Assembly: GCF_001509485.1 (NCBI RefSeq) | Contig: NZ_LLZI01000001.1 | Span: forward strand, 222,910-286,909 | Length of the DNA stretch: 64,000 nt | Reading direction: 5' to 3' | DNA from: Streptomyces sp. NRRL F-4489 | Lineage (GTDB): Bacteria > Actinomycetota > Actinomycetes > Streptomycetales > Streptomycetaceae | In this document: positions 26,056 through 34,768 of the stretch, piece after piece | Layout: each line of letters begins with the position of its first letter | How positions within the stretch are numbered: the first letter of the stretch is position 1 | Made by a program: the position numbers and the translations under genes | Notes under the pieces: generated by a model | Told to the model about the DNA's origin: nothing | Database searches by the model: none | Seen by the model: only the letters and a program-made list of their open reading frames with translations

Positions 26056-26985
26056 ATGGAGCTTCGTCAGCTGCGCTACTTCGTCTGCATCGTCGAGGAG
26101 GGCGGTTTCACCAGGGCCGCCGAACGGCTGCACCTGGCCCAGCCCGGCCTCAGCGCCCAGATCCGCCAGCTGGAGAAGGAGCTGGGGCAGGCCCTGCTCG
26201 ACCGCTCCGGCCGGTCGGTGACGCCGACCGAGGTGGGCCGGGCGGTCCTGCCGTACGCCCGCGCCGCGCTGGCGGCGGCGGAGTCCGTGCGGCAGACGGT
26301 CGACGCGTACACGGGGCTGCTGCGCGGCCGGGTCACGCTCGGAATGGTCTCCGGCGCCACCGGCCACCCCTTCGACATCGCCGCGTTGCTCGCGGACTTC
26401 CACGACGCCCACCCCTCGGTGGAGGTGGCCCTCACCGAAGACACCACGGAGCGGATGCGGGCCGCGCTCCTGGCCGGCGAACTCGACATCGCCGTCCTCG
26501 GAACGGCCGAGGAGGTGCCCCCGCCCGGAGTGGCTTTCCAGACCGTGATCGACGTCCCGCTGGTCGCCACTGCCGCGCACGGTGATCCGGTTCTCGACCA
26601 CGTCCGCGGTACGAGCGTCCCCCTTGCCGATCTGCGCGATCGGCCGCTGATCTGCCTGCCGCGCGGCACCGGAGTGCGCGCGGCGCTGGAACACGGCTGC
26701 GCGCGGGCAGGATTCCGGCCCCGCGTCGCCTTCGAGGCGGCGGCCCCGCACGTACTCTCGCGCCTTGCCGCGCGGGGCCTGGGAATCGCCGTGCTACCTG
26801 CCGGTGAGGACGGCTCCCCCCTCGGCGGACAACTGCGCACCCTGCACATCGTCCGGCCCGAGATGCGGGCCCGCGTCGCGCTCGCCTGGCAGGCCGGCGG
26901 TCCGTCGAGTCCTGCGGCCCGGGCTCTCCTCGACCGCCTGCGCGCGGTCGTCCCCAAGCCGCCTGATTCCTGGACCACCGCTTAG
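26056..26985 (+). CDS. LysR-family transcriptional regulator
   Basis: A 309-residue LTTR: winged helix-turn-helix at residues 1-60 (MELRQLRYFVCIVEEGGFTR..., LSAQIRQLEKELGQALLDR), then two substrate-binding subdomains (GELDIAVLG, RLAARGLGIAVLP). It starts 71 bases from the divergent MDMPI-like gene, whose operon it probably controls. The last codons lie in a 35-base sequence that is duplicated just past the stop. Confidence 0.92.
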   Translation: MELRQLRYFVCIVEEGGFTRAAERLHLAQPGLSAQIRQLEKELGQALLDRSGRSVTPTEVGRAVLPYARAALAAAESVRQTVDAYTGLLRGRVTLGMVSGATGHPFDIAALLADFHDAHPSVEVALTEDTTERMRAALLAGELDIAVLGTAEEVPPPGVAFQTVIDVPLVATAAHGDPVLDHVRGTSVPLADLRDRPLICLPRGTGVRAALEHGCARAGFRPRVAFEAAAPHVLSRLAARGLGIAVLPAGEDGSPLGGQLRTLHIVRPEMRARVALAWQAGGPSSPAARALLDRLRAVVPKPPDSWTTA

Positions 26986-27019
26986 TCGTCCGCAAGCCGC
27001 CTGATTCCTGGACCGCCGC
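26947..27019. repeat. 35-base near-perfect tandem duplication at the 3' end of the LysR gene
   Basis: Unit 1 (26947-26981) and unit 2 (26985-27019) differ at two positions and repeat with a period of 38. Both contain AAGCCGCCTGATTCCTGGAC. The LysR stop (TAG, 26983-26985) lies between the units, so the duplication either created or moved the gene end. Confidence 0.9.
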
Positions 27020-27149
27020 CGTCCTTGGTCAGCGCCGCGCCCGGATTTCGCGCTCCGGCGCCGGGTCGGTGGCCGCGGATGGCGGTCGAGTCCGCCGACA
27101 CCGTTCAGCCGATGTCGTTCGTCGGCGTCAGCTGCGGCGCGGACCGCGG

Positions 27150-28067
27150 CTAGGGTCTTGGAGCGACGCCCTTGTCGCCGCCAGGCAGGTCCTCCGGCGT
27201 CCGCTCGCACAGGAGTTGAACGAAGGCGCGGGCCGCGGGCGAGGCGGCGGAGGCGTGCCACAGTGCCTGGATCGCCCTGGGCGGTACTCCGGTCACGGGC
27301 ACGCCGCGGACGGTGCACATACGGGCCGCGGTGGCGGCCGGCACCAGCGCGGTGCCGAGGCCGCGGGCGACGAGGGGTTCCAGCAGCGCCATGGCGTCGG
27401 CCTCGAAGGCGACGTTGCGGGTGACGCCGGCGGCGGCGAACGCGGCGTCGTTGTGCCGGCGTATGCCTGAGCCCGGTGGCATATCGACCATGTTCTCCTC
27501 GGCCAGCCGGTCCGGGGCGACCTGCGCCGCCCCCGCCAGCCGGTGGCCGGGCGGGACGATCGCGACCAGTTCCTCGTGCGCCAGGCACCGCGCGGCCAGA
27601 CCCCGTGGCGGCTGCCGCGCGGCGGCGTCGACGAACACCAGGTCGCAGGTGCGGTCCCGGACCTGCTGCAGCAGATCGCTGACGACTCGGGTGCGGAGGG
27701 TGACGCGTACGGCCGGGTGCCGGTCCTGGTAGGTGGCCAGCAGATCGGGCAGGTCCACGGCGGTGAGCGGCGTGATCGTACCGATCTGCAGCGTGCCCCG
27801 GATCTCTCCCCCGTACGCGGCCACTTCGCCGCGGGCCCGCTCGACCGCGGCCAGGGCCTCGCGCGCCGGCCCGAGGAAGACCTCACCTGCCGCCGTGACC
27901 CGCACCCCGCGGCTGCTCCGCTCGAACAGTCGGGCCCCCAACTCCTCCTCCAACCGGGCTATTTGATGACTCAGCGCGGACTGCACGACGAAGCAGCGGT
28001 GCGCGGCCCGGGTGAAGCTGCCGGTCTCCGCGACCGCGACGGCGTAGGTGAGCTGACGGAGTTCCAT
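27150..28067 (-). CDS. LysR-family transcriptional regulator
   Basis: A 305-residue LTTR with N-terminal helix-turn-helix (MELRQLTYAVAVAETGSFTR, ALSHQIARLEEELGARLFER) and effector domain (ARGLGTALVPAA). ATG 28067 is the family start; an upstream start would add eight residues. It diverges from the MFS gene at 28372 with a 300-base gap that contains a phased repeat array, so it is the likely regulator of that exporter. Confidence 0.92.
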   Translation of the reverse strand: MELRQLTYAVAVAETGSFTRAAHRCFVVQSALSHQIARLEEELGARLFERSSRGVRVTAAGEVFLGPAREALAAVERARGEVAAYGGEIRGTLQIGTITPLTAVDLPDLLATYQDRHPAVRVTLRTRVVSDLLQQVRDRTCDLVFVDAAARQPPRGLAARCLAHEELVAIVPPGHRLAGAAQVAPDRLAEENMVDMPPGSGIRRHNDAAFAAAGVTRNVAFEADAMALLEPLVARGLGTALVPAATAARMCTVRGVPVTGVPPRAIQALWHASAASPAARAFVQLLCERTPEDLPGGDKGVAPRP

Positions 28068-28225
28068 CCAGACATCTTGGCATCGGGCCATCTCGATCCT
28101 CGATGGCCCGCATGACGACTATCTGTTGGACTCATCCCGGCCGGATGGACAGCATGAACGGGCCGGAGTCTTCGTCACCGTCACCACCCGTCCCTCATCC
28201 GCGATCTCCCCACACCCGCCGCGGT

Positions 28226-28320
28226 CCGAGCGCACGGCACAGCATTCGTACGCCTCGCACACCATGCGCACCTTTCGCATCGCAGTCGTACGTCTCGCAC
28301 CGTGTTCGTACGCCTCGCGC
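28226..28320 (+). promoter_or_regulatory. 20-bp phased direct-repeat array upstream of the MFS gene
   Basis: TCGTACG[CT]CTCGC[AG]C occurs at 28246, 28286 and 28306. Degenerate copies (about 9 of 15 matches) fill the register at 28226 and 28266, giving five units at 20-base pitch, i.e. roughly two helical turns. The array ends 52 bases before the GTG start of the exporter. Phased direct repeats suggest cooperative binding of a regulator on one DNA face, perhaps the divergent LysR protein or a separate one. Confidence 0.55.
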
Positions 28321-28371
28321 CGCACCCGCACCCCCAACCATCCGCACACCCTGGAAGGAAGAACCCACCCC

Positions 28372-29655
28372 GTGGCATCCTCCGCAACCCCGCCCCCACC
28401 CGCCGCCAGCCCGTCCCCCGCCGGAACCGGCGCCGCGCGCACCGCCGAGGTCGGTACCGAACACGGTGCCCCGCGACGAGGCACCCTCCTGGTGATGTCC
28501 GTGGCCGTGGGGATGTGCGTCGCCGCCAACTACTACGCCCAGCCGCTGCTGGACACCATCGCCGACGATCTGCGCCTGTCACCGGCCGCCGCGTCCCTGG
28601 TGGTGACGTCAGCCCAGGTCGGATACGTCCTGGGGCTGGTCTTCCTGCTGCCGCTCGGAGACCTGTGGGAACGGCGCCGGCTGGTGTGCGGGCTGAGCCT
28701 GGCCACGGCGTTCTCGCTCGCACTGACCGCGCTGGCGCCCAACACCGCACTCCTGCTGGCCGGCACCGCGCTGACCGGTCTGCTGTCGGTGACCGCCCAG
28801 ATCCTGGTGCCGTTCGCCGCGGACCTGGCCGCCCCGGAACACCGCGGCCGGACCGTGGGGACGGTGATGACGGGGCTGGTGCTGGGCATGCTGCTGGCCC
28901 GCACCGCCTCCGGCGCGCTGGCCTCGGCCGCCGGGTGGCGCACGGTGTACTGGGTCGCCGCCGCGGCGATGCTCGCGCTGACCGCGACCCTGCACCGCGT
29001 ACTCCCCCGGTACCGGGGCGGCGCCGGTCTGCGGTACGGCCAACTGCTGCGTTCCACCGCCCGCCTGCTGGCGGAGGAACCGGCGCTGCGCGCCCGTTCG
29101 GCGATCGGCATGCTGGCCTTCGCCTGCTTCAGCGTGCTGTGGACCGCCCTGGCCTTTCTGCTGTCCGACCCCGAACACGGCTGGACGGACGCCCAGATCG
29201 GCCTCCTGGGCCTGGCGGGCGCCGCGGGCGCGGTCGCCGCACAGGCGGCCGGGCGCCTGGCCGACCGCGGCCGCACCACCCTGACCACGGCGGCCGGCGC
29301 GCTGCTCCTCCTCGCTTCCTGGTGGGCCCTGGCCGTGGGCGCCCACGTCCTGGCCGCGCTGATCCTCGGCATCGTGCTGCTCGACCTGGCCCACCAAGGC
29401 GTGCACATCACCAACCAGTCACTGATCTACGCCCTGCGCCCGGAGGCCCGCGGGCGCATCACCTCGGCGTACATGACGTGCTACTTCCTTGGCGGCGCGG
29501 CCGGTTCCGCACTGGCCGGCACGGCCCACGCCTACGCCGGCTGGAACGGCGTCTGCACCGCCGGCGCCGCCCTGGCCCTGCTGCTGTGCCTGGTCTGGGC
29601 CATCACGGTGCGGCAGGGGCGGCGATCGCCCGCAAAGCCGCCCTCAGCCTGCTGA
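28372..29655 (+). CDS. MFS transporter (DHA1/YnfM-like)
   Basis: A 427-residue protein with 12 predicted membrane helices and the loop motif LPLGDLWERRRLV. The motif-rich start VGMCVAANYYAQPLLDTIADDL is typical of the DHA1 arabinose/drug efflux group. GTG 28372 lies 12 bases after GGAAGGAAG; longer frames upstream run through the repeat array and lack protein character. It probably exports a small toxic compound under control of the divergent LysR gene. Confidence 0.88.
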   Translation: MASSATPPPPAASPSPAGTGAARTAEVGTEHGAPRRGTLLVMSVAVGMCVAANYYAQPLLDTIADDLRLSPAAASLVVTSAQVGYVLGLVFLLPLGDLWERRRLVCGLSLATAFSLALTALAPNTALLLAGTALTGLLSVTAQILVPFAADLAAPEHRGRTVGTVMTGLVLGMLLARTASGALASAAGWRTVYWVAAAAMLALTATLHRVLPRYRGGAGLRYGQLLRSTARLLAEEPALRARSAIGMLAFACFSVLWTALAFLLSDPEHGWTDAQIGLLGLAGAAGAVAAQAAGRLADRGRTTLTTAAGALLLLASWWALAVGAHVLAALILGIVLLDLAHQGVHITNQSLIYALRPEARGRITSAYMTCYFLGGAAGSALAGTAHAYAGWNGVCTAGAALALLLCLVWAITVRQGRRSPAKPPSAC

Positions 29656-30366
29656 ACTCCTCCGGTCGCTGGACCCGGAACGCCGCCAGGACGGGCCCTG
29701 TCCGGTGACGACGCCGACATGCTCGACTGGCTGAAGACCAGGCGGGAAGCCGCCTCTTGGGAAGACGACCGCGAGACCGCCGTCGCTCTGGCCCGTGCGG
29801 GCAGGGTCAAGACTGCGGACAGCGCGATGAGTACCGGGTCCAGGCACTGCGGCTCATGGATGGTGCGGGCATCGCAGCCACGGCCACCGCCGATGCGGCC
29901 ACCTCCGCCAAGGTCGCCAAGGATGCCGCCGCCGCGCGCCAGGCCGCCAACCAAGCACAGGCCACCGCCATCCACAAGCGGCAAAAGGAACAGCAGGCCG
30001 CGGTGGAAGCCGCACGGAAGAAGGCCGAGGACAACGCCAAGAATCACTACCGGCCCCAGGACGACCCCAAGAACGACAAGGCTGAACTGCCCGAAGAACA
30101 CGGGATCGACGCAATTGCAAGGCCGGCCACCAAGACGCCTGCAAAGCCGCCGCCTTCCTGGGCGAAATCAGCACGGTCACCGGCTACGCGGCTTCAGCTC
30201 TTGCACTCACAGGAATCGAGCCCGGCGCGGCATTCTTCGGCGGCGTTTCCTTCATTACAGGCAGCGCCAGCGCAATCCTCACCGGCATTTTCTACGGGCC
30301 GAACAGCGAACAATTCGTCAATGCCGTGCTCTGCGTCAGCCTTGGGGCTGCCGGAATGCGCATGAA
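29656..30366 (+). pseudogene. Decayed ALF-repeat/coiled-coil toxin-like protein, frameshifted
   Basis: Protein-like sequence continues across three frames. Frame one gives SGDDADMLDWLKTRREAASW and EDDRETAVALARAG (ALF-repeat-like, 29700-29826). Another frame gives an alanine-rich coiled coil (ATADAATSAKVAKDAAAARQ, QKEQQAAVEAARKKAEDN, 29860-30060). A third gives DACKAAAFLGEISTVTGYAA and a glycine-rich hydrophobic stretch (30130-30366). This order matches the large ALF-motif proteins of streptomycetes that resemble polymorphic toxins, but the N-terminal bulk is missing and there are at least two frameshifts. It starts directly after the MFS stop. A small four-helix membrane protein follows and could be the former immunity partner. 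Confidence 0.6.
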
Positions 30367-30499
30367 CAAGGCGATATCCTGCGGGCCGCGCCGCGCGACA
30401 AGGAAGCCGCAACAGTGCACCGAGCAGTCGTTCACGAATGCCCATCCGTGGAGCGGCCGCCGGCGGAAGCCAACACCCCAGCCAGGCCCGAAGGAGCAT

Positions 30500-30898
30500 A
30501 TGTTGACCCCACCCGCGATCTCGACAGCCACCTGGTGGGTCATCACCGCCGTCACGACAGCGATGTACCTGGCCGTGCTCATTCCCGTCATGCCGACGCA
30601 CCAATACAAGGTCCGCGCGGCCTGCGGGCCGCTACTCGGATTGATCTATCTCCCAGCTGCCGCACACCTGAGGCAGCACAGTCTGGAAACGGTATTGGCC
30701 ATGCACTCCACGGTCATGATCGCTTTCTGTGCGGGATTCGCTGGCCGCAAGAAAGAAATGCGGAAAATAGCGGAAGAGGAGAGGCTGTTCGGGAAGAAAG
30801 GCAATCATCCCACGCTGGCCGCTCAGGTCGTGACGGCGTTCGTGGTCGCCCTGGTGCTGTTCATGTGGGTCACCGGAAAATTCGAGACGTACCCGTAG
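30500..30898 (+). CDS. Small four-helix membrane protein, possible immunity-type partner
   Basis: A 132-residue protein with four predicted membrane segments (WWVITAVTTAMYLAVLIPVM, GPLLGLIYLPAAAHL, VLAMHSTVMIAFCAGF, VVTAFVVALVLFMWV) and a basic loop between the third and fourth (RKKEMRKIAEEERLFGKK). ATG 30500 follows AAGGAG closely. The codons are less GC-biased than in neighbouring genes, as is common for accessory genes. It lies immediately after the decayed toxin-like gene on the same strand. The family is not recognised; the immunity role is only positional. Confidence 0.6.
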   Translation: MLTPPAISTATWWVITAVTTAMYLAVLIPVMPTHQYKVRAACGPLLGLIYLPAAAHLRQHSLETVLAMHSTVMIAFCAGFAGRKKEMRKIAEEERLFGKKGNHPTLAAQVVTAFVVALVLFMWVTGKFETYP

Positions 30899-30929
30899 CC
30901 CCAGCCGCATGCTCGCCCCAAGAGGATCA

Positions 30930-31300
30930 CCGGTTCGCGAAAACCGACATGGAGAAGGAGTGCCTCTTTTTCAGAGGCGTGTGATAGGTGGTGCCGGTGC
31001 GGCTCCGCCTTGACCGATGGCTCGAAGAGACCGTGGGGCAGGCCGGTGCTCCGAGCGCGGTGACGCGGTTGGCGTACTCGCGGCGGGCCTCGCTCCAGGC
31101 CGTCACACCAAGGAAGTCGGCGGCTTGCCGCGCATGTCGAGGGTGACCGGCGACTCCGGGGCCGAGACGTCCGCTTGCCCGATGACGGTGTGGTCGGGCA
31201 TGAGGTCGGCGACGGCCGTGCGGATGACGCCCGGGCTGACGGCGTGGCCGCGCGCGAGGACGGCAACGGGCCAACCCTCCACGCCGGGGGACTCACGAGC
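30930..31300 (-). pseudogene. Fragments of an unidentified protein in two frames
   Basis: Two overlapping minus-strand frames read as pieces of one protein: GWPVAVLARGHAVSPGVIRT and VIGQADVSAPESPVTLDM (31110-31290), then ADFLGVTAWSEARREYANRV (31040-31110) in the next frame. A single shift near 31110 would join them. No family is recognised. The stretch has no intact gene. Confidence 0.35.
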
Positions 31301-31382
31301 CGAGAAGCCCGAACGGCGCCGGGAACGAGGCCCGTCTCTCCCAGCGCCGCGCACAGCCCGGCAGGTTGTGCGTAAGCGGGCT

Positions 31383-31649
31383 CTACGGTCCTTCCGTGGA
31401 TGGTTGAGGGCCATTCGGCTGGTGCCAGGCTTCGGGGTGCCTCATGTACCAACGCGTGCGTCTCCAGTCGAGAATGACGCGCTGCACGAGTGCGGCGGCG
31501 ATGCCCGCACCTGCCTCGACAACCAGCGTGATCCACATATCGACGGAGGCAATCGTCGCGAAGAGACCCGAGGCCACGACGAGGGCAGCGGGGACGACCG
31601 CACTCAGCTCGCCAGCCTCTGGTGGGTGTGTCTGGCCCATCGTCTTCAT
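31383..31649 (-). CDS. Small membrane protein, unknown
   Basis: An 88-residue ORF with one long or two short membrane helices (AVVPAALVVASGLFATIASV, MWITLVVEAGAGIAAALVQR) and a basic tail (DWRRTRWYMRHPEAWHQ). ATG 31649 is preceded by GAGAGGGG. It follows a small secreted-type ORF whose stop is 7 bases away, so they look like a two-gene unit. The family is unknown. Confidence 0.5.
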   Translation of the reverse strand: MKTMGQTHPPEAGELSAVVPAALVVASGLFATIASVDMWITLVVEAGAGIAAALVQRVILDWRRTRWYMRHPEAWHQPNGPQPSTEGP

Positions 31650-31655
31650 CCCCTC

Positions 31656-31933
31656 TCAGTCTCCAGTCCTGGCCCTGCCGGCCCCGGCGAGGGCTGCCAC
31701 GGCTCCGTTGTTGACTTCGACGAGGCGGGCGCCGTCGGGCAGGCCGATGCCATAGCGCTGCCCTCGGGGAGCACCGGCGTCCTTGAGGACGGTGAGGGTT
31801 CGGACACCGCCCTCCGCCGTGGGCTGGACGGCGAGGTCGCTGGCGGGAGCGGCGCCGGGGCGATGCCGAACATGAGCGCCCTGGCGGTGACTGTTCCGAT
31901 GGCAGCGCTGACGGTGCGCTGAGGGCCGATCAC
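31656..31933 (-). pseudogene. Small secreted protein gene with one frameshift
   Basis: GTG 31933 follows GGGAGGT and opens a signal-like sequence (IGPQRTVSAAIGTVTARALM). The natural continuation ASDLAVQPTAEGGVRTLTVL ... GIGLPDGARLVEVNNGAVAA is in another frame and ends at TGA 31658-31656, just before the membrane protein gene. One indel near 31860 would restore a protein of about 92 residues. It may be a true pseudogene or an assembly error. Confidence 0.45.
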
Positions 31934-32191
31934 AAAGACCTCCCTTGGCGTGGAACCCAAGAGGCGCCCCGCACCGGCATCGCGAGCGAGCACCGCTACC
32001 GGGACTGCCTTACGGAGAACCCTGACAGACACCGAAAAGCCCACGAAAGGGACTTATGGCCATTCCTTTGATCCCCGCTTCTCAACGCCGCTGTGCCTGC
32101 GGACCCGGAGGACAGCGGGTGCCTGTCCACCCGCGGGCATTTCGTACCGCCTACGGGGGCCACGCCCGCCCGGCCCCCGACCAGCGCGGGC

Positions 32192-32383
32192 TCACCCGTT
32201 TGCATCCCCCTCACGCGGTCCACCTACGGCAACTCCGCGGCCGCCCGGCACCAAGACGACGAGCGTGCTGCGCGCTTCACGCCGCAGTGTGGGGCGCCGG
32301 GCAAAGGTCGCGGTCAGCGCGAGGATCGAGACCGTGCCCCCGTAGAGCACCGCAGCGACAGCGGAGAGGAGCCCGACCGTCAT
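32192..32383 (-). CDS. Possible short membrane protein
   Basis: A 63-residue ORF with one hydrophobic helix (VGLLSAVAAVLYGGTVSILA) followed by a basic segment (RRPTLRREARSTLVV), a pattern common in small streptomycete membrane proteins. ATG 32383 has only a distant AAGG. It lies in a degraded stretch, so it may not be expressed. Confidence 0.4.
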   Translation of the reverse strand: MTVGLLSAVAAVLYGGTVSILALTATFARRPTLRREARSTLVVLVPGGRGVAVGGPREGDANG

Positions 32384-32399
32384 CGGGCACGCACCTTTC

Positions 32400-32779
32400 T
32401 TCCCCCGTCCGGCCCACCCGGCTCACAGCGCGGGGGGCGTTGATGCGTTCCCCTCCACCATAAACGTGCCGTCAACTCCCCCTGCATTCCCCCTCTTCAC
32501 TGGAGAGAGCCACTACGCCCGCGGCCGCACGCCGATCGGCGCTGCCGGGTGCCCTGCCTGGGGGCAGTTGCCGTCCGGCCGTACGTGCGGCAGGACAGCG
32601 CGCCGCCGACCGGCGGTGGCCCGGTTCCCGGAGTCGGCCAAGGCGGAGATGCCGGCCGCCACGGTGGATGGAGTACATGGTCGGCAGGTCGCCAGGAGGC
32701 CGGCCCACCGCGGAGGATCCCGGCCTCACCGGCCGGGGCGCCCAGGGCGGCCGGGGCCCTCCCGCCTCGTCCCGGCGCC
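32400..32779. other. Intergenic stretch without a supported gene
   Basis: Open frames on both strands here lack protein-like composition and no RNA gene or repeat was found. The stretch lies within the degraded region 29.7-33.4 kb. Confidence 0.35.
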
Positions 32780-33035
32780 CTACGCCGAGGGGCCGCGGTA
32801 GGTGCCGAAGGTCCACAGGCTGCCCTCCGGATCCCGCGCCGTGCAGACGTACGCCGCGACGCCCGACCCGAACCGGGTCCCATGCGGCGCTTCGAGGACC
32901 TCGCCGCCGGCGTCGACCACCCGCCGGTGCACCGCGCCCACGTCGTCACTCACCACCTCGGGATGCGGGCTCGAACATCTCGCCGTGCTCGCTGGGCGGC
33001 GCCTCGCTGCCGTGGATCCCGGCCTGCATCTTCGT
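32780..33035 (-). pseudogene. Broken VOC (glyoxalase/bleomycin-resistance fold) gene
   Basis: The C-terminal half of a VOC protein is clear (EVVSDDVGAVHRRVVDAGGE, ARDPEGSLWTFGTYRG). The preceding conserved piece GIHGSEAPPSEHGEMFEPAS is in a different frame, and the family's N-terminal beta-alpha repeats are missing. A further minus-strand fragment (33024-33164: MELEHLHTACDLMRRHDGRD, ILLLKLPNVLTLEPNKQYLH) of unknown origin abuts it. Confidence 0.65.
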
Positions 33036-33496
33036 GCAGGTACTGCTTGTTCGGCTCCAAGGTGAGCACGTTCGGCAGCTTCAGGAGGAGGATGTCCGCC
33101 GGGTCGCGGCCGTCGTGGCGGCGCATCAGGTCGCAGGCCGTGTGCAGGTGCTCCAGCTCCATGTTCAGCCGGCAGACCGCTGCCCCACCTCCAGCAAGGC
33201 AGCACCACACGCCCGCGTCAGTGTCACGGAATCGGGGCGTGCCCCGCCCCCCCGGACCCGTTCGGACCGCCCCGCTGACTGACCACCTTCGACAACGACA
33301 CGCCACGCCACGCCCTGACCGGCGCAAACGCTCCAGGACTGTCAGCGTCGCGTGCACCGCAAGCTTTCTGCAACCGCCCGGCAAGCCTTTCGCACACCCA
33401 CCCGGGCACCTCCTCCATACCCCCGCGGAACGGCAGGGGGCAACGGGAGGCGGCCGTCAAGACGGCGGCGCCGGACAGCAGACATTGGGGGATGTC

Positions 33497-34768
33497 ATGT
33501 CGGCAATCACCACGTCCTACGGACTGGGACGGGAGAGCCGGAAATCGGAGGACAAGCGCGAGTGGCTGACGCTGGTCGGCCGCAAACGCGTCCTGGTCAT
33601 CGTGCACACCGTGCCCTACGGGAAGCGGCTGCAGGAGGTGTTCTCGCTCCTGGAGTCGGACTTCCGGGTCCAGGTGATGTTCACCGCGCCGCCGCATGAG
33701 TTCGGCGACGGGGTGGCGCAGTTGCTCGGCCGGCTGGGCGGTGCGCAGCTCACCTGGCAGGAAGCGGTGCGGATGGAGTTCGATCTCGTACTGGCCGCCG
33801 GTCCGCGCGGCGTGGAGGAGATCCGGGGGCCGCTGATCACACTGCCTCATGGCGCCAACTACCTCAAGCGGGTGGGGCGTTCGGGCGAGCAGTGGGTGGC
33901 GGGGCTGTCCCGGCGGGACATCGTCCCGGAGGGCAGGCCGCTGCCGGCCGCGGTCGTACTGCCCCACGAGGACGATGCGCGCGAACTGGCACGTCACTGC
34001 CCTGCGGCTCTTCCGGTGGCGGTCGTGGCCGGTGACCCGGCGCATGACCGGATGGCGATCAGCCTGCCGCAGCGCGATGCCTATCGCAGGGCGCTCGGCA
34101 TCGGCGCCCGGGAGCGGCTGATCGGCGTGGTCTCCACCTGGGGTCCGCATTCGTCCTTCGGCTCGTTCGAGATGCTGTTGCCCCGGCTCCTGAGCGAGCT
34201 GAACGACGATTCGGTACGGGTGGCCATCCTCGTCCACCCCAATGTGTGGTCCGGCCACGGGGCCTGGCAGGTACGCGCCTGGCTCGCGCAATGCCGGACG
34301 CGGGGCGTCGCGGTGGTGCCGCCCGAGGCGGACTGGCGTACGGTCCTGATCGCAGCCGACGGCATCATCGGGGACCACGGCTCGGTCACCCTCTACGGCA
34401 CGCTCACCCACGCGCCGATCCTGCTGGCGGCGTCACCGGAGCGGGAGATCAACCCCGCCTCGCCGGCCGCCGCGCTCGCCCTCACCGCACCGACGCTGTC
34501 GCCGGCCCATGGGCTGCTGGAGCAACTCGACTACGCGGCGGCCGAATACCGACGGCAGGACTACGCCGCCATTGCCGCGCGTATCACCTCCGAACCCGGC
34601 CGGTTCAGCCGGAATTTGCGGCGACTGATGTACCGCGTCCTGGGCCTCGGCCAGCCCGCGTTCCCAGCGCCCACCCGGCGCCTACCGCTTCCGTCGGCGC
34701 TGCGGACCTGGGTGGCGAGGGATGGCGGGGACACCTGGCACACGGGAGAGTCGGAGGTCCCGGCATGA
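33497..34768 (+). CDS. GT-B-fold, CDP-glycerol glycerophosphotransferase-like protein
   Basis: A 423-residue protein. The N-terminal half (RVLVIVHTVPYGKRLQEVFS, TLPHGANYLK) and C-terminal half (STWGPHSSFGSFEMLLPRLL, DWRTVLIAADGIIGDHGSVT, LYGTLTHAPILLA) have the two-domain layout and the DxxGDHGS-like donor motif of GT-B enzymes that build or transfer polyol phosphates. ATG 33497 (MSAITTSYG) is chosen because upstream in-frame sequence is not protein-like. The next gene overlaps by ATGA. Such pairs recur in streptomycetes, but the substrate is unknown. Confidence 0.65.
   Translation: MSAITTSYGLGRESRKSEDKREWLTLVGRKRVLVIVHTVPYGKRLQEVFSLLESDFRVQVMFTAPPHEFGDGVAQLLGRLGGAQLTWQEAVRMEFDLVLAAGPRGVEEIRGPLITLPHGANYLKRVGRSGEQWVAGLSRRDIVPEGRPLPAAVVLPHEDDARELARHCPAALPVAVVAGDPAHDRMAISLPQRDAYRRALGIGARERLIGVVSTWGPHSSFGSFEMLLPRLLSELNDDSVRVAILVHPNVWSGHGAWQVRAWLAQCRTRGVAVVPPEADWRTVLIAADGIIGDHGSVTLYGTLTHAPILLAASPEREINPASPAAALALTAPTLSPAHGLLEQLDYAAAEYRRQDYAAIAARITSEPGRFSRNLRRLMYRVLGLGQPAFPAPTRRLPLPSALRTWVARDGGDTWHTGESEVPA

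Noticed and set aside
28226..28320. CRISPR array
   Set aside because: Intervals are five bases and the units degenerate; it fits a phased operator, not repeat-spacer units.
29719..30984. A single 421-codon plus-strand gene after the MFS transporter
   Set aside because: Protein-like segments switch frame twice; the long frame itself becomes Arg/Pro/His-rich nonsense after the first shift.
31646..32044. A 132-codon minus-strand ORF overlapping the small membrane protein start
   Set aside because: Its second half is Pro/Ser-rich nonsense, whereas another frame over the same bases reads as protein; treated as a frameshifted gene.
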